Source of the DNA: a virus
Virus record (IMG/VR): IMGVR_UViG_3300012936_003490
Span: 1 to 64,000 of that record
DNA: 64,000 nt
Reading direction: 5' to 3' (one strand)
This document shows, piece after piece, positions 8,204-15,729 of the stretch. Each line of letters starts with the position of its first letter. Position 1 is the first letter of the stretch. Position numbers and translations under genes: made by a program. The notes under the pieces were generated by a model. That model was not told where the DNA came from, made no database searches, and saw nothing but the letters and a program-made list of their open reading frames with translations.

Positions 8204-9247
8204 TTACTTGACCAAGTCTTCTTTGTATATGCTCTTTAGTCCAAGTGCTTCGCTGTTGAACTTAACAAGGTCCTGTAATGCATCTTGTGTAACAAAGGTT
8301 AGAAGTTTGTCACGCTGAGCATCGCCTGCTTTTCCAATGTACCAATCGTACTTACCATTCTTCTTAATAAGTGCCGCGATTGCTTTAGGATCTTTGCTCA
8401 TTGCTGTCAATGCCGCCGCTAATTTATCACGATTTGGATTTCCTTTGTTTACCCACAAAGCCTTTTGTAATCCATCACGGAAACTTTTAACTAGTTTGTA
8501 TGCATTGTAAAAATCTCCACTAGGTGCTTTACCCCAACGCTCTTCAAATAGGATTTCTAATTGCAAGCCTGGAAAATTAGGGTCATCTGCATGTGATCCA
8601 TCTGGCTGTAACAATCCATGGTGGAACCAAAGTTCTGCGTTAGTATCTGGCTCAACGTGCTTTTTGTATGTTGCAGGATTTTCTCTTGTACCTGAAAGTT
8701 CTCCACGCTTGAATGCAAGTCTACGTTCTGCTGTACTCATACCTTTCACCCAAGTTACATGCTTGTCAAAACATGAAATGTATTCGTCTACACTCTTGTC
8801 TGGTCCACAGATAAGAAGTGCGATAGCAAATGCTTCTGGTACCATTCCTGAACCTGCAGGAAATCTTGGATTATCCATGTCTTCGCCTTTGCGCTTGCCA
8901 GCAATAATGTTTAGGTTCATCATGCCTACACTGTCATATTCACGATAGTCATAGTCGACTGCTTCTTGTAGGAAACTTACACCATTTCCACCGTGTGATA
9001 CCATAACAGTCTTATCATCAAAACGTAAGTTATTATGATATTCATTAAAGCCAGGAATATCTCTTGCGCCTGGCAACATTTTAATTTTAATTTTTTCACC
9101 TAGAAATGGTTCTAGTTCTTTAGCAACAATTTCTGCCCACACTGTAGTTCCTTGTCCTGCTTTTTGGGGAACAACAAAAGTATAGTCAGCTAATGCTGGT
9201 GTAGCAATACCAAGTGCTACAATTATTGATGTGAGTAAGCGTTTCAT
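8204..9247 (-). CDS. tctC: TctC-like periplasmic substrate-binding protein
   Basis: The start at 9247 is chosen because TAGGAGAAAATTT precedes it and a clean signal peptide begins there (MKRLLTSIIVALGIATPALA, cleavage after residue 20). The mature part of 347 residues opens with YTFVVPQKAGQGTTVWAEIVA, the pattern of tripartite tricarboxylate transporter receptors, which bind citrate, other di- and tricarboxylates or aromatic acids in the periplasm and pass them to TctA. The adjacency of TctA, 17 bases upstream, supports the assignment. The C-terminal half is more divergent than in usual bacterial TctC. The ligand cannot be told from the sequence. It is unusual cargo for a phage. Confidence 0.75.
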   Translation of the reverse strand: MKRLLTSIIVALGIATPALADYTFVVPQKAGQGTTVWAEIVAKELEPFLGEKIKIKMLPGARDIPGFNEYHNNLRFDDKTVMVSHGGNGVSFLQEAVDYDYREYDSVGMMNLNIIAGKRKGEDMDNPRFPAGSGMVPEAFAIALLICGPDKSVDEYISCFDKHVTWVKGMSTAERRLAFKRGELSGTRENPATYKKHVEPDTNAELWFHHGLLQPDGSHADDPNFPGLQLEILFEERWGKAPSGDFYNAYKLVKSFRDGLQKALWVNKGNPNRDKLAAALTAMSKDPKAIAALIKKNGKYDWYIGKAGDAQRDKLLTFVTQDALQDLVKFNSEALGLKSIYKEDLVK

Positions 9248-9264
9248 AAATTTTCTCCTATATA

Positions 9265-10701
9265 TTACGCATATTCTAATTTGTTTCGCTTGGTTAATCC
9301 CCAAACTAACACTACGACAGTGGTAACTACCAGTGTCCAAAAAATAGGTCGTGTTAACAACCTATCAATATCATACAGAGTAATCATCTGTATGCTTAAG
9401 GCTTCAATACGGTCTGCTAGAATAAATCCAAACAGCAGTGCTGGTCTTGAAAACTTAAATTCTTTTGCTAATAAGCCAACAACTGATGCTATGGCTAATA
9501 TAGCATAATCTTCCCATCCGCCGGTATATTGCACACATGCAAGCGTTATAAAGCCCAACAGCAGGGGAAAGTAGTATTTGTAGGGTATATGAGCAATCTT
9601 TGCTATATACCGTGTTAAAAGCAAGCATAGAGCGCCTACAAGCACTGTAGCAAGCATAAATCCGTATAACAAACTGTCAAAGAAACGTTGGTCCATTGCT
9701 AAATCAACAGTACCTAATTCAAAATCTAAATAAGCAAAAAGTCCTATAATAATAGCCGCAAATGGTGCTCCTGGTATTCCAAACAATACTGTAGGAATCA
9801 TTGATGTTGCCTTTTGTGCATTATTAGCACCTTCAGGACCTATCACGCCTCTAATGTTTCCTTTGCCCATTTTAGGATTGGCCTTTGGAGTAGTTGCAAC
9901 TGCTTGTCCGTATGCAATCCAATCTGCCATAGCGCCGCCCAATCCTGGTAAAACTCCAATAAACGCACCAATGAATCCTCCTCTTAATGCTAACCATTTG
10001 TTTTGCCAAACTGCAAGAATACCTTCTTTTGTTTGCTTGCCATTTGCTACAGGCTGTGCTGTATTTTTTCTTGTTCTTAATCCCTCTACTAGTTCTGGTA
10101 TTGCAAATAGGCCGGCAATCATAGGAAGTATTTGTATTCCTGCACCTAAATATTCCCAGCCTCCTGTCCATCTATCAGCATTAGTATTAGGATCAACACC
10201 TATCATTCCTAAAAATATACCAACAGCAAGTGCTATTAAAGCTCTAAACCACCATTTACTGCTTACAAATGTAACTGTCGCTAGTGCTAACATTGTAAAT
10301 GCCCATAGCTCAGGTACACCAAATACCAATATCAAGTTGGTATACCACGGTAATAAAAAGAATACTAAAGCACCCCATATCAAACCATTTATTGTTGATG
10401 TAGTTACAGCGGCACTGATAGCATAAGTTGCTTTACCTTGTAGTGCTAGAGGAAACCCATCTACCATTGTTGCCGCGGCACTATTAGCACCAGGTATACC
10501 CAACAAAACACCTGTGTACGTGTCTCCTGTAGTGCTTGCGGCCACTACTGCCATTACAAAAATAACTGCTAGATACGGGTCTGGAAAAGTTGTCATAAGC
10601 GGAAATAAAAATATAAGAGCTGTTGTGGCGCCGGCTCCGGGAATAATTCCCATTAGTAATCCGTATAAAGTTCCTGTTAGTAATGCTATAATTTCCGCCA
10701 T
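9265..10701 (-). CDS. tctA: TctA-like tripartite tricarboxylate transporter large membrane subunit
   Basis: A 478-residue polytopic membrane protein close to the usual TctA length of about 500. Near the N-terminus it has GLLMGIIPGAGATTALI, and near residue 248 GVLPGLGGAMADW; these glycine/proline-rich motifs are the two family signatures. Further family segments are GVLLGIPGANSAAA and GVIGPEGANNAQKA. About eleven hydrophobic segments are visible. It would act in the inner membrane with TctC as the cation-coupled importer. The small subunit TctB (about 150 residues, four helices) is not present in the window; it may be supplied by the host or be dispensable. A T4-type late promoter lies 33 bases upstream, so expression is expected late. 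Confidence 0.85.
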   Translation of the reverse strand: MAEIIALLTGTLYGLLMGIIPGAGATTALIFLFPLMTTFPDPYLAVIFVMAVVAASTTGDTYTGVLLGIPGANSAAATMVDGFPLALQGKATYAISAAVTTSTINGLIWGALVFFLLPWYTNLILVFGVPELWAFTMLALATVTFVSSKWWFRALIALAVGIFLGMIGVDPNTNADRWTGGWEYLGAGIQILPMIAGLFAIPELVEGLRTRKNTAQPVANGKQTKEGILAVWQNKWLALRGGFIGAFIGVLPGLGGAMADWIAYGQAVATTPKANPKMGKGNIRGVIGPEGANNAQKATSMIPTVLFGIPGAPFAAIIIGLFAYLDFELGTVDLAMDQRFFDSLLYGFMLATVLVGALCLLLTRYIAKIAHIPYKYYFPLLLGFITLACVQYTGGWEDYAILAIASVVGLLAKEFKFSRPALLFGFILADRIEALSIQMITLYDIDRLLTRPIFWTLVVTTVVVLVWGLTKRNKLEYA

Positions 10702-10727
10702 ATTTAAAATACCTTCTACTTGCTTGG

Positions 10728-10735
10728 AATAAATA
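10728..10735 (+). promoter_or_regulatory. T4-type late promoter box (AATAAATA), rightward
   Basis: AATAAATA matches NATAAATA and is 45 bases before the ATG at 10781. It overlaps the leftward box at 10734-10741 by two bases, so this 79-base gap carries two back-to-back late boxes. Confidence 0.5.
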
Positions 10736-10741
10736 TTTATA
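10734..10741 (-). promoter_or_regulatory. T4-type late promoter box (TATAAATA), leftward
   Basis: Read on the minus strand this is the exact T4 late consensus TATAAATA, ending 32 bases before the tctA ATG. It probably starts the operon tctA, tctC and the oxygenase genes down to 4925. Confidence 0.75.
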
Positions 10742-10780
10742 TCAAAACAAAAAATTTTTTTAAAAAGTGGATAAAAAATT

Positions 10781-11521
10781 ATGAATACAAGAATTTTTAA
10801 TTTAATAGAAGAAAATTTACAAAATTCCTTTCATTTAGACAAATATGCAAAAATTAGAGAGGAAATTGGAAAAAATACTATTATATATGATTTGCCATGG
10901 ACGCCTGCAAGATTGAGAAAATTCGAAGAATCAATCGGTGATGCTTTACAATTTGAAGAAGTAGACATGGGTGGAACTATTGAACAAGCGACTAAGAGAT
11001 TAGATGAAAGATATATGAGCAGATTCTTTGGAGAAATATGGCAACCTACTACAGACAAGTATCAATACAGTGGATGGGCCCTTGTTGATTTAATCAACAA
11101 CGAAAATCCTACTGCGGTACTAGACTTTGGTTGCGGATACAATCCTTTCAAAGATAGAATCCAAAATCTAATCGGCATAGATCCATATAACAATCAAGCG
11201 GACTACATGGTAGACATCTTAGAATTTGCAGTTGAGCCGGAAACATATGATCATATTATAGTTTTTGGCAGTTTAAATTTTGGTGATAGAGGCGATATTG
11301 AAACACGCTTTAAAAAATTAAATGATTTGCTTATGCCAGGTGGTAGAATGTACTTTAGAGCTAATCCTGGCTATTTGTGGCCTAAAGGTCCATATGTAGA
11401 TATTTTTCCTTGGACGTTTGAAATTGCATATGAACTCTCTAAAACATATGGGCTTACATTAGAGAAATTTAAGAAAGACAACGGTGACCGTTTGTACTTT
11501 GAGATGTATAAAAATGGATGA
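10781..11521 (+). CDS. Class I SAM-dependent methyltransferase-like protein
   Basis: A 246-residue protein. Residues 113-119 (VLDFGCG) are a SAM-binding motif I, followed by GIDPY at 132-136 (motif II-like acidic residue) and a later FKKLNDLLMPGGRMYFRANPG segment typical of methyltransferase strand 5 and its preceding helix. The N-terminal 100 residues have no recognised domain. The substrate is unknown; family members in phage gene clusters often act on sugars, lipids or proteins. It is divergent from tctA, and its stop overlaps the start of the next gene, so these two form a short + strand unit. Confidence 0.65.
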   Translation: MNTRIFNLIEENLQNSFHLDKYAKIREEIGKNTIIYDLPWTPARLRKFEESIGDALQFEEVDMGGTIEQATKRLDERYMSRFFGEIWQPTTDKYQYSGWALVDLINNENPTAVLDFGCGYNPFKDRIQNLIGIDPYNNQADYMVDILEFAVEPETYDHIIVFGSLNFGDRGDIETRFKKLNDLLMPGGRMYFRANPGYLWPKGPYVDIFPWTFEIAYELSKTYGLTLEKFKKDNGDRLYFEMYKNG

Positions 11522-12188
11522 ATCAAAACTAATTTTCTTTACAGGTGCTCCTGGATCCAAATGGAGTGCTACTGCACACACACTTTCGCATAATAAAATT
11601 ATGCCTATTAACACAAGTGACTATGCCGAAGATAGAATATATACACACCCTGCTCCAAAAGTAAGCCACCTAGGTGCATATTGGGGTCCTGGATTTAGAT
11701 GGGGTGAAACTTTTCATAAGATTAATAAAATGTCCAAAGAAGACATCCTTGCTGAAATAGATAAACCTTACGCAGACAAAAATTGGGATCAGTACAGAAT
11801 TATTAAATGCCATCAATTTGCATATAATTTAGATTGGATCAAAGAAAACTTTCCTACTTCAAAGATTATGATTGTATTACGTCCTAACAGAGTTTGCTCA
11901 GAAGGTTGGCTTACTGCTGGAGGATGGTCTATTACCTACCCTACCTATCGTCCTTACTATAAAGACGATGCTACATTTAAAAAATTAGCATTACAGGAGT
12001 TACAAGCGGCTAAAACATGGATTGATAAACATGATATCGAGATGCAAGTAGTAACACATCATTACTGGCGCAAACGCTGGGGCATAAAACGAGACACTGA
12101 AGAACTTGAATTATATATGAATAGTTTAGAAAAAACACACGACGGTAGATGGCACTATGATGTAACTATTGCTGAATATAATTTTTGA
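11514..12188 (+). CDS. P-loop sulfotransferase-like protein
   Basis: The ATG at 11514, overlapping the stop of the upstream gene, is chosen; an in-frame ATG at 11484 would lie deeper in the methyltransferase gene. The 224-residue product begins with a strand and phosphate-binding loop, FFTGAPGSKWSAT at 8-20, as in sulfotransferase and nucleoside-kinase-like folds. IMIVLRPNRVCSEGW near residue 120-135 resembles the second PAPS-binding segment (an Arg and Ser after a strand). Transfer of sulfate to a sugar or small molecule is a reasonable guess, but the homology is weak. It ends 8 bases from the convergent P-loop gene. Confidence 0.45.
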   Translation: MDESKLIFFTGAPGSKWSATAHTLSHNKIMPINTSDYAEDRIYTHPAPKVSHLGAYWGPGFRWGETFHKINKMSKEDILAEIDKPYADKNWDQYRIIKCHQFAYNLDWIKENFPTSKIMIVLRPNRVCSEGWLTAGGWSITYPTYRPYYKDDATFKKLALQELQAAKTWIDKHDIEMQVVTHHYWRKRWGIKRDTEELELYMNSLEKTHDGRWHYDVTIAEYNF

Positions 12189-12195
12189 TACATAG

Positions 12196-12888
12196 TTATT
12201 TTGTAACAAAACTTTTAACTTTTTTATAATTATCACAATTTATCTGTAAATCTAGTTTACTACAGATATCTTCAAAAAAGTTATAATCAAACAATTCATC
12301 TACATAATTAATTACAACATCAGTTTCCAAAATATTATCTTTGAAATTTTGTATTTTATTTTCCAATGCAGTTTTTACATTATCAGCATTACCGTAATGA
12401 TCTAAAAACGTGTATGTTTTGTTCTTAGAATTTACAAAATAATTTGCACTTGTTTGCATCCATCTATCCACTAATGCATCAACATCTGTCGGTAATACAA
12501 CTAAAAATTTTGAATTAATAAAAAAATCATGTGCTTTGTCTAGATCAGAATGTAACGGATAAAGTAAATTATTTGGAAATAGTTTTTGTTTCCAATCTAC
12601 AATATCTTGATAACTCTGATTTTTGTAACTATTCTTTTCTGCCATGTCAAGCACAGGCGGAACTGTCTTGTCGCAAATTCCTTTACCTACTGCACCAGCA
12701 AATCTTCTGTTAAAATGAAACAATGTAAAATTAGGCCTATCATCATTGTAAGGTTCCCAAGGATAGTTTCCATTGTTTTTGTAATCATACCAAGCAACAT
12801 TGTCACAACTAGCTAATAATCTGCCAGCAATGTGTCCTTTTGCTCCCATAGGAAAACAAATTGCAATAGAATTATTTGCGTCTGTCAT
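12196..12888 (-). CDS. P-loop protein, possible sulfotransferase-like
   Basis: A 230-residue protein. AICFPMGAKGHIAGRLL at 9-25 has the strand-loop-helix form of a phosphate-binding loop. FLVVLPTDVDALVDRWM farther on could be the second nucleotide-binding segment. The last third is helical and acidic, ending in Lys-rich residues. It resembles the convergent neighbour at 11514-12188 in layout but not closely in residues. Its ATG lies inside the 3' end of the AMP-binding gene, a 17-base overlap. It is the last gene of the long minus-strand accessory operon. Function not certain. Confidence 0.4.
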   Translation of the reverse strand: MTDANNSIAICFPMGAKGHIAGRLLASCDNVAWYDYKNNGNYPWEPYNDDRPNFTLFHFNRRFAGAVGKGICDKTVPPVLDMAEKNSYKNQSYQDIVDWKQKLFPNNLLYPLHSDLDKAHDFFINSKFLVVLPTDVDALVDRWMQTSANYFVNSKNKTYTFLDHYGNADNVKTALENKIQNFKDNILETDVVINYVDELFDYNFFEDICSKLDLQINCDNYKKVKSFVTK

Positions 12889-13543
12889 AAAATAAACTTT
12901 CCATTTTAATTTGTACTATATCGCCTGTAGCTAACCAGTCATTATATACGCACATTGGACCTTTCACATACAATTCATTTTGTATTACTTTGTAGTCAGT
13001 CCAAAATGTATCGCCTATGATATTATGATCGACTCTATCGCCCGGCGTGTATAATTTATTAATTACACAAGGTCCAATTTCGCTCATGCCCCAATTTGCT
13101 AATACTGTTGCACCTTTATCAATAAATGCTTGAATATGATGTGCAGGTATAGGATCACTGCCCATTGCTACAAATTTACCCGTTAGATCCGCTCTTTTAA
13201 AGTCCTTAGTTTTAATAACTGCTTCACACATAGCAGGAGCAATAAACGTGTGTGTATGATGCTTAAAACGCTTTAAAAAGGTATATGCGTTAAATTTTTC
13301 AATAGTTATATCGCATCCTAATGTGTATGCAGGTAGACTCTGAAGAAGTAGCCCTCCAGCATGTGTCATTCTTGTGCAGGTATAAATGCTACTGCTTGTA
13401 GTTATTTTTTGTGCTTCAATAGCAACTTCATTACAGGCTTTTAGATTATCAGGATCTCTATAAATTTTCTTAGGTGTACCTGTAGTACCGCTAGAAGTTA
13501 TTATACAACCTTCTTCTAATATTACATCAAAGTTCGGTTCCAT
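12872..13543 (-). CDS. Minimal AMP-binding (ANL superfamily) protein
   Basis: A 223-residue protein with the core signatures of adenylate-forming enzymes: the Ser/Thr/Gly-rich ATP loop SSGTTGTPKK at 17-26, NWGMSEIGP at 150-158 (motif A5) and LATGDIV at 204-210 (motif A7). Normal ANL enzymes have 500 or more residues. Here the first 150 residues and the mobile C-terminal domain with its catalytic Lys (A10) are missing. It therefore may bind ATP and a carboxylate with little or no adenylation activity, or use another protein for the missing parts. The ATG lies inside the end of the aminotransferase gene, so the two are translated together. A truncated remnant of a longer gene is the alternative. 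Confidence 0.7.
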   Translation of the reverse strand: MEPNFDVILEEGCIITSSGTTGTPKKIYRDPDNLKACNEVAIEAQKITTSSSIYTCTRMTHAGGLLLQSLPAYTLGCDITIEKFNAYTFLKRFKHHTHTFIAPAMCEAVIKTKDFKRADLTGKFVAMGSDPIPAHHIQAFIDKGATVLANWGMSEIGPCVINKLYTPGDRVDHNIIGDTFWTDYKVIQNELYVKGPMCVYNDWLATGDIVQIKMESLFYDRRK

Positions 13544-14363
13544 AAGTTACCTTTTTATCTTTATACTTAGATACTAATATGTTTGTAATTTCTCCAGTAA
13601 CAGTAGTAGGTGTAACTCCGCCGCTTGAACTTGTAATAAAAATCTCGTCAGCAGAGGCAAACATAGACTGTGTTATAGGCATCCTTTTAAATGTAATATT
13701 ATTTTCATTAGCAATATCTTCAACCACACTCATAGTAATACCTTTTAGAACATTTTTGTCTGCTGTTTTGATCACGCCGTCTTTAATAATTCCAACATTA
13801 AATCCTGGACCTTCTGTTACAAATCCGTCGACGTCAACTAGAACTGTAGTATCAAATCCAGCAGGTGTATTACGTTGGCTAAGTGTAAGATCTATCCAGG
13901 CCATGTTCTTGTATTCTTGTCCATAGTAATCATCATTGACCCTGTTTGTATTTTTATCTAAGTATAATTTTACTATTGGTGTTTTTGCTATAGGATAACT
14001 TGGTTTAATATACATAGCAAAATTTACAGGACAATTTTCCAAGTCTCTTGGATTACCACTAGGCGGAAATCCTCTCCAGATTATAAACCATACAAATGCA
14101 TTATCAATTGGATTACGTTTTGCTAGTTCTTTTATAATTTCTAAAGGATCGACGTCTGGAATAATTAACCCATATCGTCCTGCACTATTCTTAAATCTTT
14201 GCAAGTGTCTTTCATAACAAAATGCTTTGCCGTTGTATACTGGCATAACATCATATGTAGCATCACAGTGAATGAAGCCAAAGTCAAGTATACTTGGTCC
14301 GATTTCACCTAACGGCTTGTATTCACCGTTTTTATATGCTATTAAGTCTAATACGTTAGTCAT
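13527..14363 (-). CDS. Fold-type IV PLP aminotransferase (BCAT / D-amino acid transaminase-like)
   Basis: The ATG at 14363 is chosen because it lies inside the overlap with the upstream stop (GATGACTAA). The 278-residue protein has the class IV aminotransferase layout: an N-terminal domain with DFGFIHCDATYD, the catalytic Lys152 in GQEYKNMAWIDL, DVDGFVTEGPGFNVGIIKDG at 177-196 holding Glu184, and GIT at 208-210 at the phosphate-binding turn. Length is normal for the family (270-310). It would move amino groups between 2-oxoglutarate or pyruvate and amino or keto acids; substrate class cannot be set by eye. It could supply an amino acid or amino-sugar precursor to the neighbouring ANL, GNAT and SDR proteins. 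Confidence 0.85.
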   Translation of the reverse strand: MTNVLDLIAYKNGEYKPLGEIGPSILDFGFIHCDATYDVMPVYNGKAFCYERHLQRFKNSAGRYGLIIPDVDPLEIIKELAKRNPIDNAFVWFIIWRGFPPSGNPRDLENCPVNFAMYIKPSYPIAKTPIVKLYLDKNTNRVNDDYYGQEYKNMAWIDLTLSQRNTPAGFDTTVLVDVDGFVTEGPGFNVGIIKDGVIKTADKNVLKGITMSVVEDIANENNITFKRMPITQSMFASADEIFITSSSGGVTPTTVTGEITNILVSKYKDKKVTYGTEL

Positions 14364-14613
14364 CAAAATGTACCTTCTTCAACTGTGGATCATCAGGCAA
14401 TTTTTGCTTAAGAGTTTTTAACCGATTTATTCTCCATTCAAGAAGTTTAAAATCTAACACCCAAGGAAAAATTGCGTGAATTAAACTGCCAATAGTTACA
14501 CCTAATAAAAAGAAAAATTCACCTATTGCAAGTTTAAAATGCCACCAATATCCTGCATTAGGCTTTCCGGCTTTTTGCTTTGCTTCTTGTAAATGTTTAA
14601 AATTATACCACAT
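14356..14613 (-). CDS. Small DUF6356-like membrane-associated protein
   Basis: An 85-residue protein. A hydrophobic segment runs from about residue 30 to 52 (FFFLLGVTIGSLIHAIFPWV) and is followed by a basic, leucine-rich helix (residues 55-75) ending in an acidic HFDD. The IHAIFPW part and the flanking layout match DUF6356-type proteins and the gene at 7054-7299. It lies between the GNAT-like gene and the aminotransferase gene; both junctions overlap by 8-11 bases. A membrane anchor role for the enzymes of this block is possible but not shown. Confidence 0.55.
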   Translation of the reverse strand: MWYNFKHLQEAKQKAGKPNAGYWWHFKLAIGEFFFLLGVTIGSLIHAIFPWVLDFKLLEWRINRLKTLKQKLPDDPQLKKVHFDD

Positions 14614-15154
14614 AGCGTCCTTTCAATTTGTTTCTGCGTCTTGTGTATTCTTCAATATTTAATTTCCAGACGGTCTGTTCTGTATAGTATAACATCATTT
14701 CACTATGCTTGTCAAGTATTCCCTGTCTATCAAGCAGACCCATTAGTTTGTGATTACGAGCCGCTTTGCCATTTGAATGCTCGTGGTAGGTATTTGTGGT
14801 AATATATAGTTCATCTGTAGGACAGTATTCAATAAACTTGGGTATCATTTCTCGTTGTGTGATACTGTTCCAATCTCCTTTTCCTAATCCTCTAAATGTA
14901 TCTTGCATAGGTAATTCGCAACCTCTAAATAATATACGCCAAGCATTGGAATTTACTTCCGGTAAAGGATGACAACCTGCTACTGCTACAATTTCATTAT
15001 CTTTGATAGCACAAAAATATTCACCCTGTTCTTTGCACCAATCAAACTTCATTGCTTTTAGACTACTGTTATTTTCATATTTCAATTGTTTTGCCTTTTT
15101 GCAAAACAGTTCTAAAGCAGGAACAAGCTCGTCTGTAATGATTTTTATTTGCAT
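14603..15154 (-). CDS. GNAT-like acyltransferase
   Basis: A 183-residue protein. The segment GEYFCAIKDNEIVAVAGCHPLPE followed by WRILFRG is the paired strand pattern of the GNAT fold, and a central helix follows an apparent acyl-CoA-binding region around NGKAARNHKLMG. The C-terminal 40 residues are basic. No other domain is seen. N-acylation of an amino group (sugar, amino acid or polyamine) is the family reaction. Being next to an aminotransferase gene makes an amine made in the same pathway a plausible substrate. Overlaps the SDR gene by 10 bases. Confidence 0.5.
   Translation of the reverse strand: MQIKIITDELVPALELFCKKAKQLKYENNSSLKAMKFDWCKEQGEYFCAIKDNEIVAVAGCHPLPEVNSNAWRILFRGCELPMQDTFRGLGKGDWNSITQREMIPKFIEYCPTDELYITTNTYHEHSNGKAARNHKLMGLLDRQGILDKHSEMMLYYTEQTVWKLNIEEYTRRRNKLKGRYVV
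14686..14715 (-). promoter_or_regulatory. Candidate sigma70-type promoter
   Basis: Read leftwards: TTGACA (14715-14710), an 18-base spacer, then TATACT (14691-14686). The -35 hexamer is a perfect match and the -10 has five of six bases. It lies inside the GNAT-like gene and would start a transcript about 65 bases before the ATG at 14613, serving the DUF6356-like, aminotransferase, ANL and P-loop genes. In AT-rich DNA such matches also arise by chance. Confidence 0.4.
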
Positions 15155-15729
15155 TTTCCATTTACACCTGTATGTGTATCCTGCATTATTGTTGTAGATG
15201 TAATTCTCATTTCATTGCTCATTTCTACAATTTTTAAAATATTTTCTGCTAATTTATAAATATCAATTAGCGGTTTTGTCAATCCTATATTGTGGTTAGA
15301 ATTTGTCGGTCCTGGACGAATAAGTATAATTTGACAAGGATCATTTAAGTAATTTAATCTTTTAGCAAGATGATCTAAAGCAATTTTACTTGAATCATAT
15401 AGGTGTTTGTTTAATCTTTTTTCATTTTTATTCCTACTTTCAGGACTATTTCCTCCTATAATAACTATTTTTTTATATTGATACTGGTACTCGTCAAACA
15501 GTTCGGCTAACATATCGCACTGGCTAAATCTATTTTCTTTGCCATATGCTACAACAAATATTATATCGCAATCTTTTGATGCTGACACAACTCGTTTACG
15601 CTGTTCTTGGTTGTTAATATCTACTCCGTCTTCTCGCCCTATTCCGACAACGTCAAGTTTGTTTTCCTTACAAGTGTCATAAATTGCCTTGCCGATTCCT
15701 GAAGAATATCCAAATACTATAGCTTTCAT
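15145..15729 (-). CDS. Short-chain dehydrogenase/reductase (SDR)
   Basis: A 194-residue protein with the Rossmann dinucleotide-binding motif GYSSGIG at 7-13 and the catalytic pair Tyr111 and Lys115 (YDSSK), followed by an Arg-Pro-Gly segment (IRPGPTN) typical of SDRs. It is a little shorter than the usual 230-250 residues. It would carry out an NAD(P)-dependent oxidation or reduction of an alcohol or keto group, possibly on a sugar or amino acid derivative made by this operon. The ATG lies inside the stop of the upstream oxygenase gene. Substrate unknown. Confidence 0.75.
   Translation of the reverse strand: MKAIVFGYSSGIGKAIYDTCKENKLDVVGIGREDGVDINNQEQRKRVVSASKDCDIIFVVAYGKENRFSQCDMLAELFDEYQYQYKKIVIIGGNSPESRNKNEKRLNKHLYDSSKIALDHLAKRLNYLNDPCQIILIRPGPTNSNHNIGLTKPLIDIYKLAENILKIVEMSNEMRITSTTIMQDTHTGVNGKCK

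Noticed and set aside
8204-9340. Longer TctC start at 9340
   Set aside because: The added 31 residues would place a non-signal stretch before a clear signal peptide and overlap the tctA stop. The ATG at 9247 has a strong ribosome site.
9854-10426. 190-codon open frame on the + strand across tctA
   Set aside because: It lies wholly antisense to tctA, whose frame has strong family motifs. The product is Pro/Ala-rich in a way expected from the reverse of membrane-helix codons.
11484-11513. Longer N-terminus for the P-loop gene
   Set aside because: The extra ten codons lie deep in the methyltransferase gene. The ATG at 11514 overlaps the upstream stop, as is common in this genome.
12189-12195. 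Terminator between the convergent P-loop genes
   Set aside because: Only 7 bases separate the stops and no GC-rich stem followed by T residues is visible.
15255-15262. TATAAATA on the + strand
   Set aside because: It is inside the minus-strand SDR gene and no + strand gene follows it.
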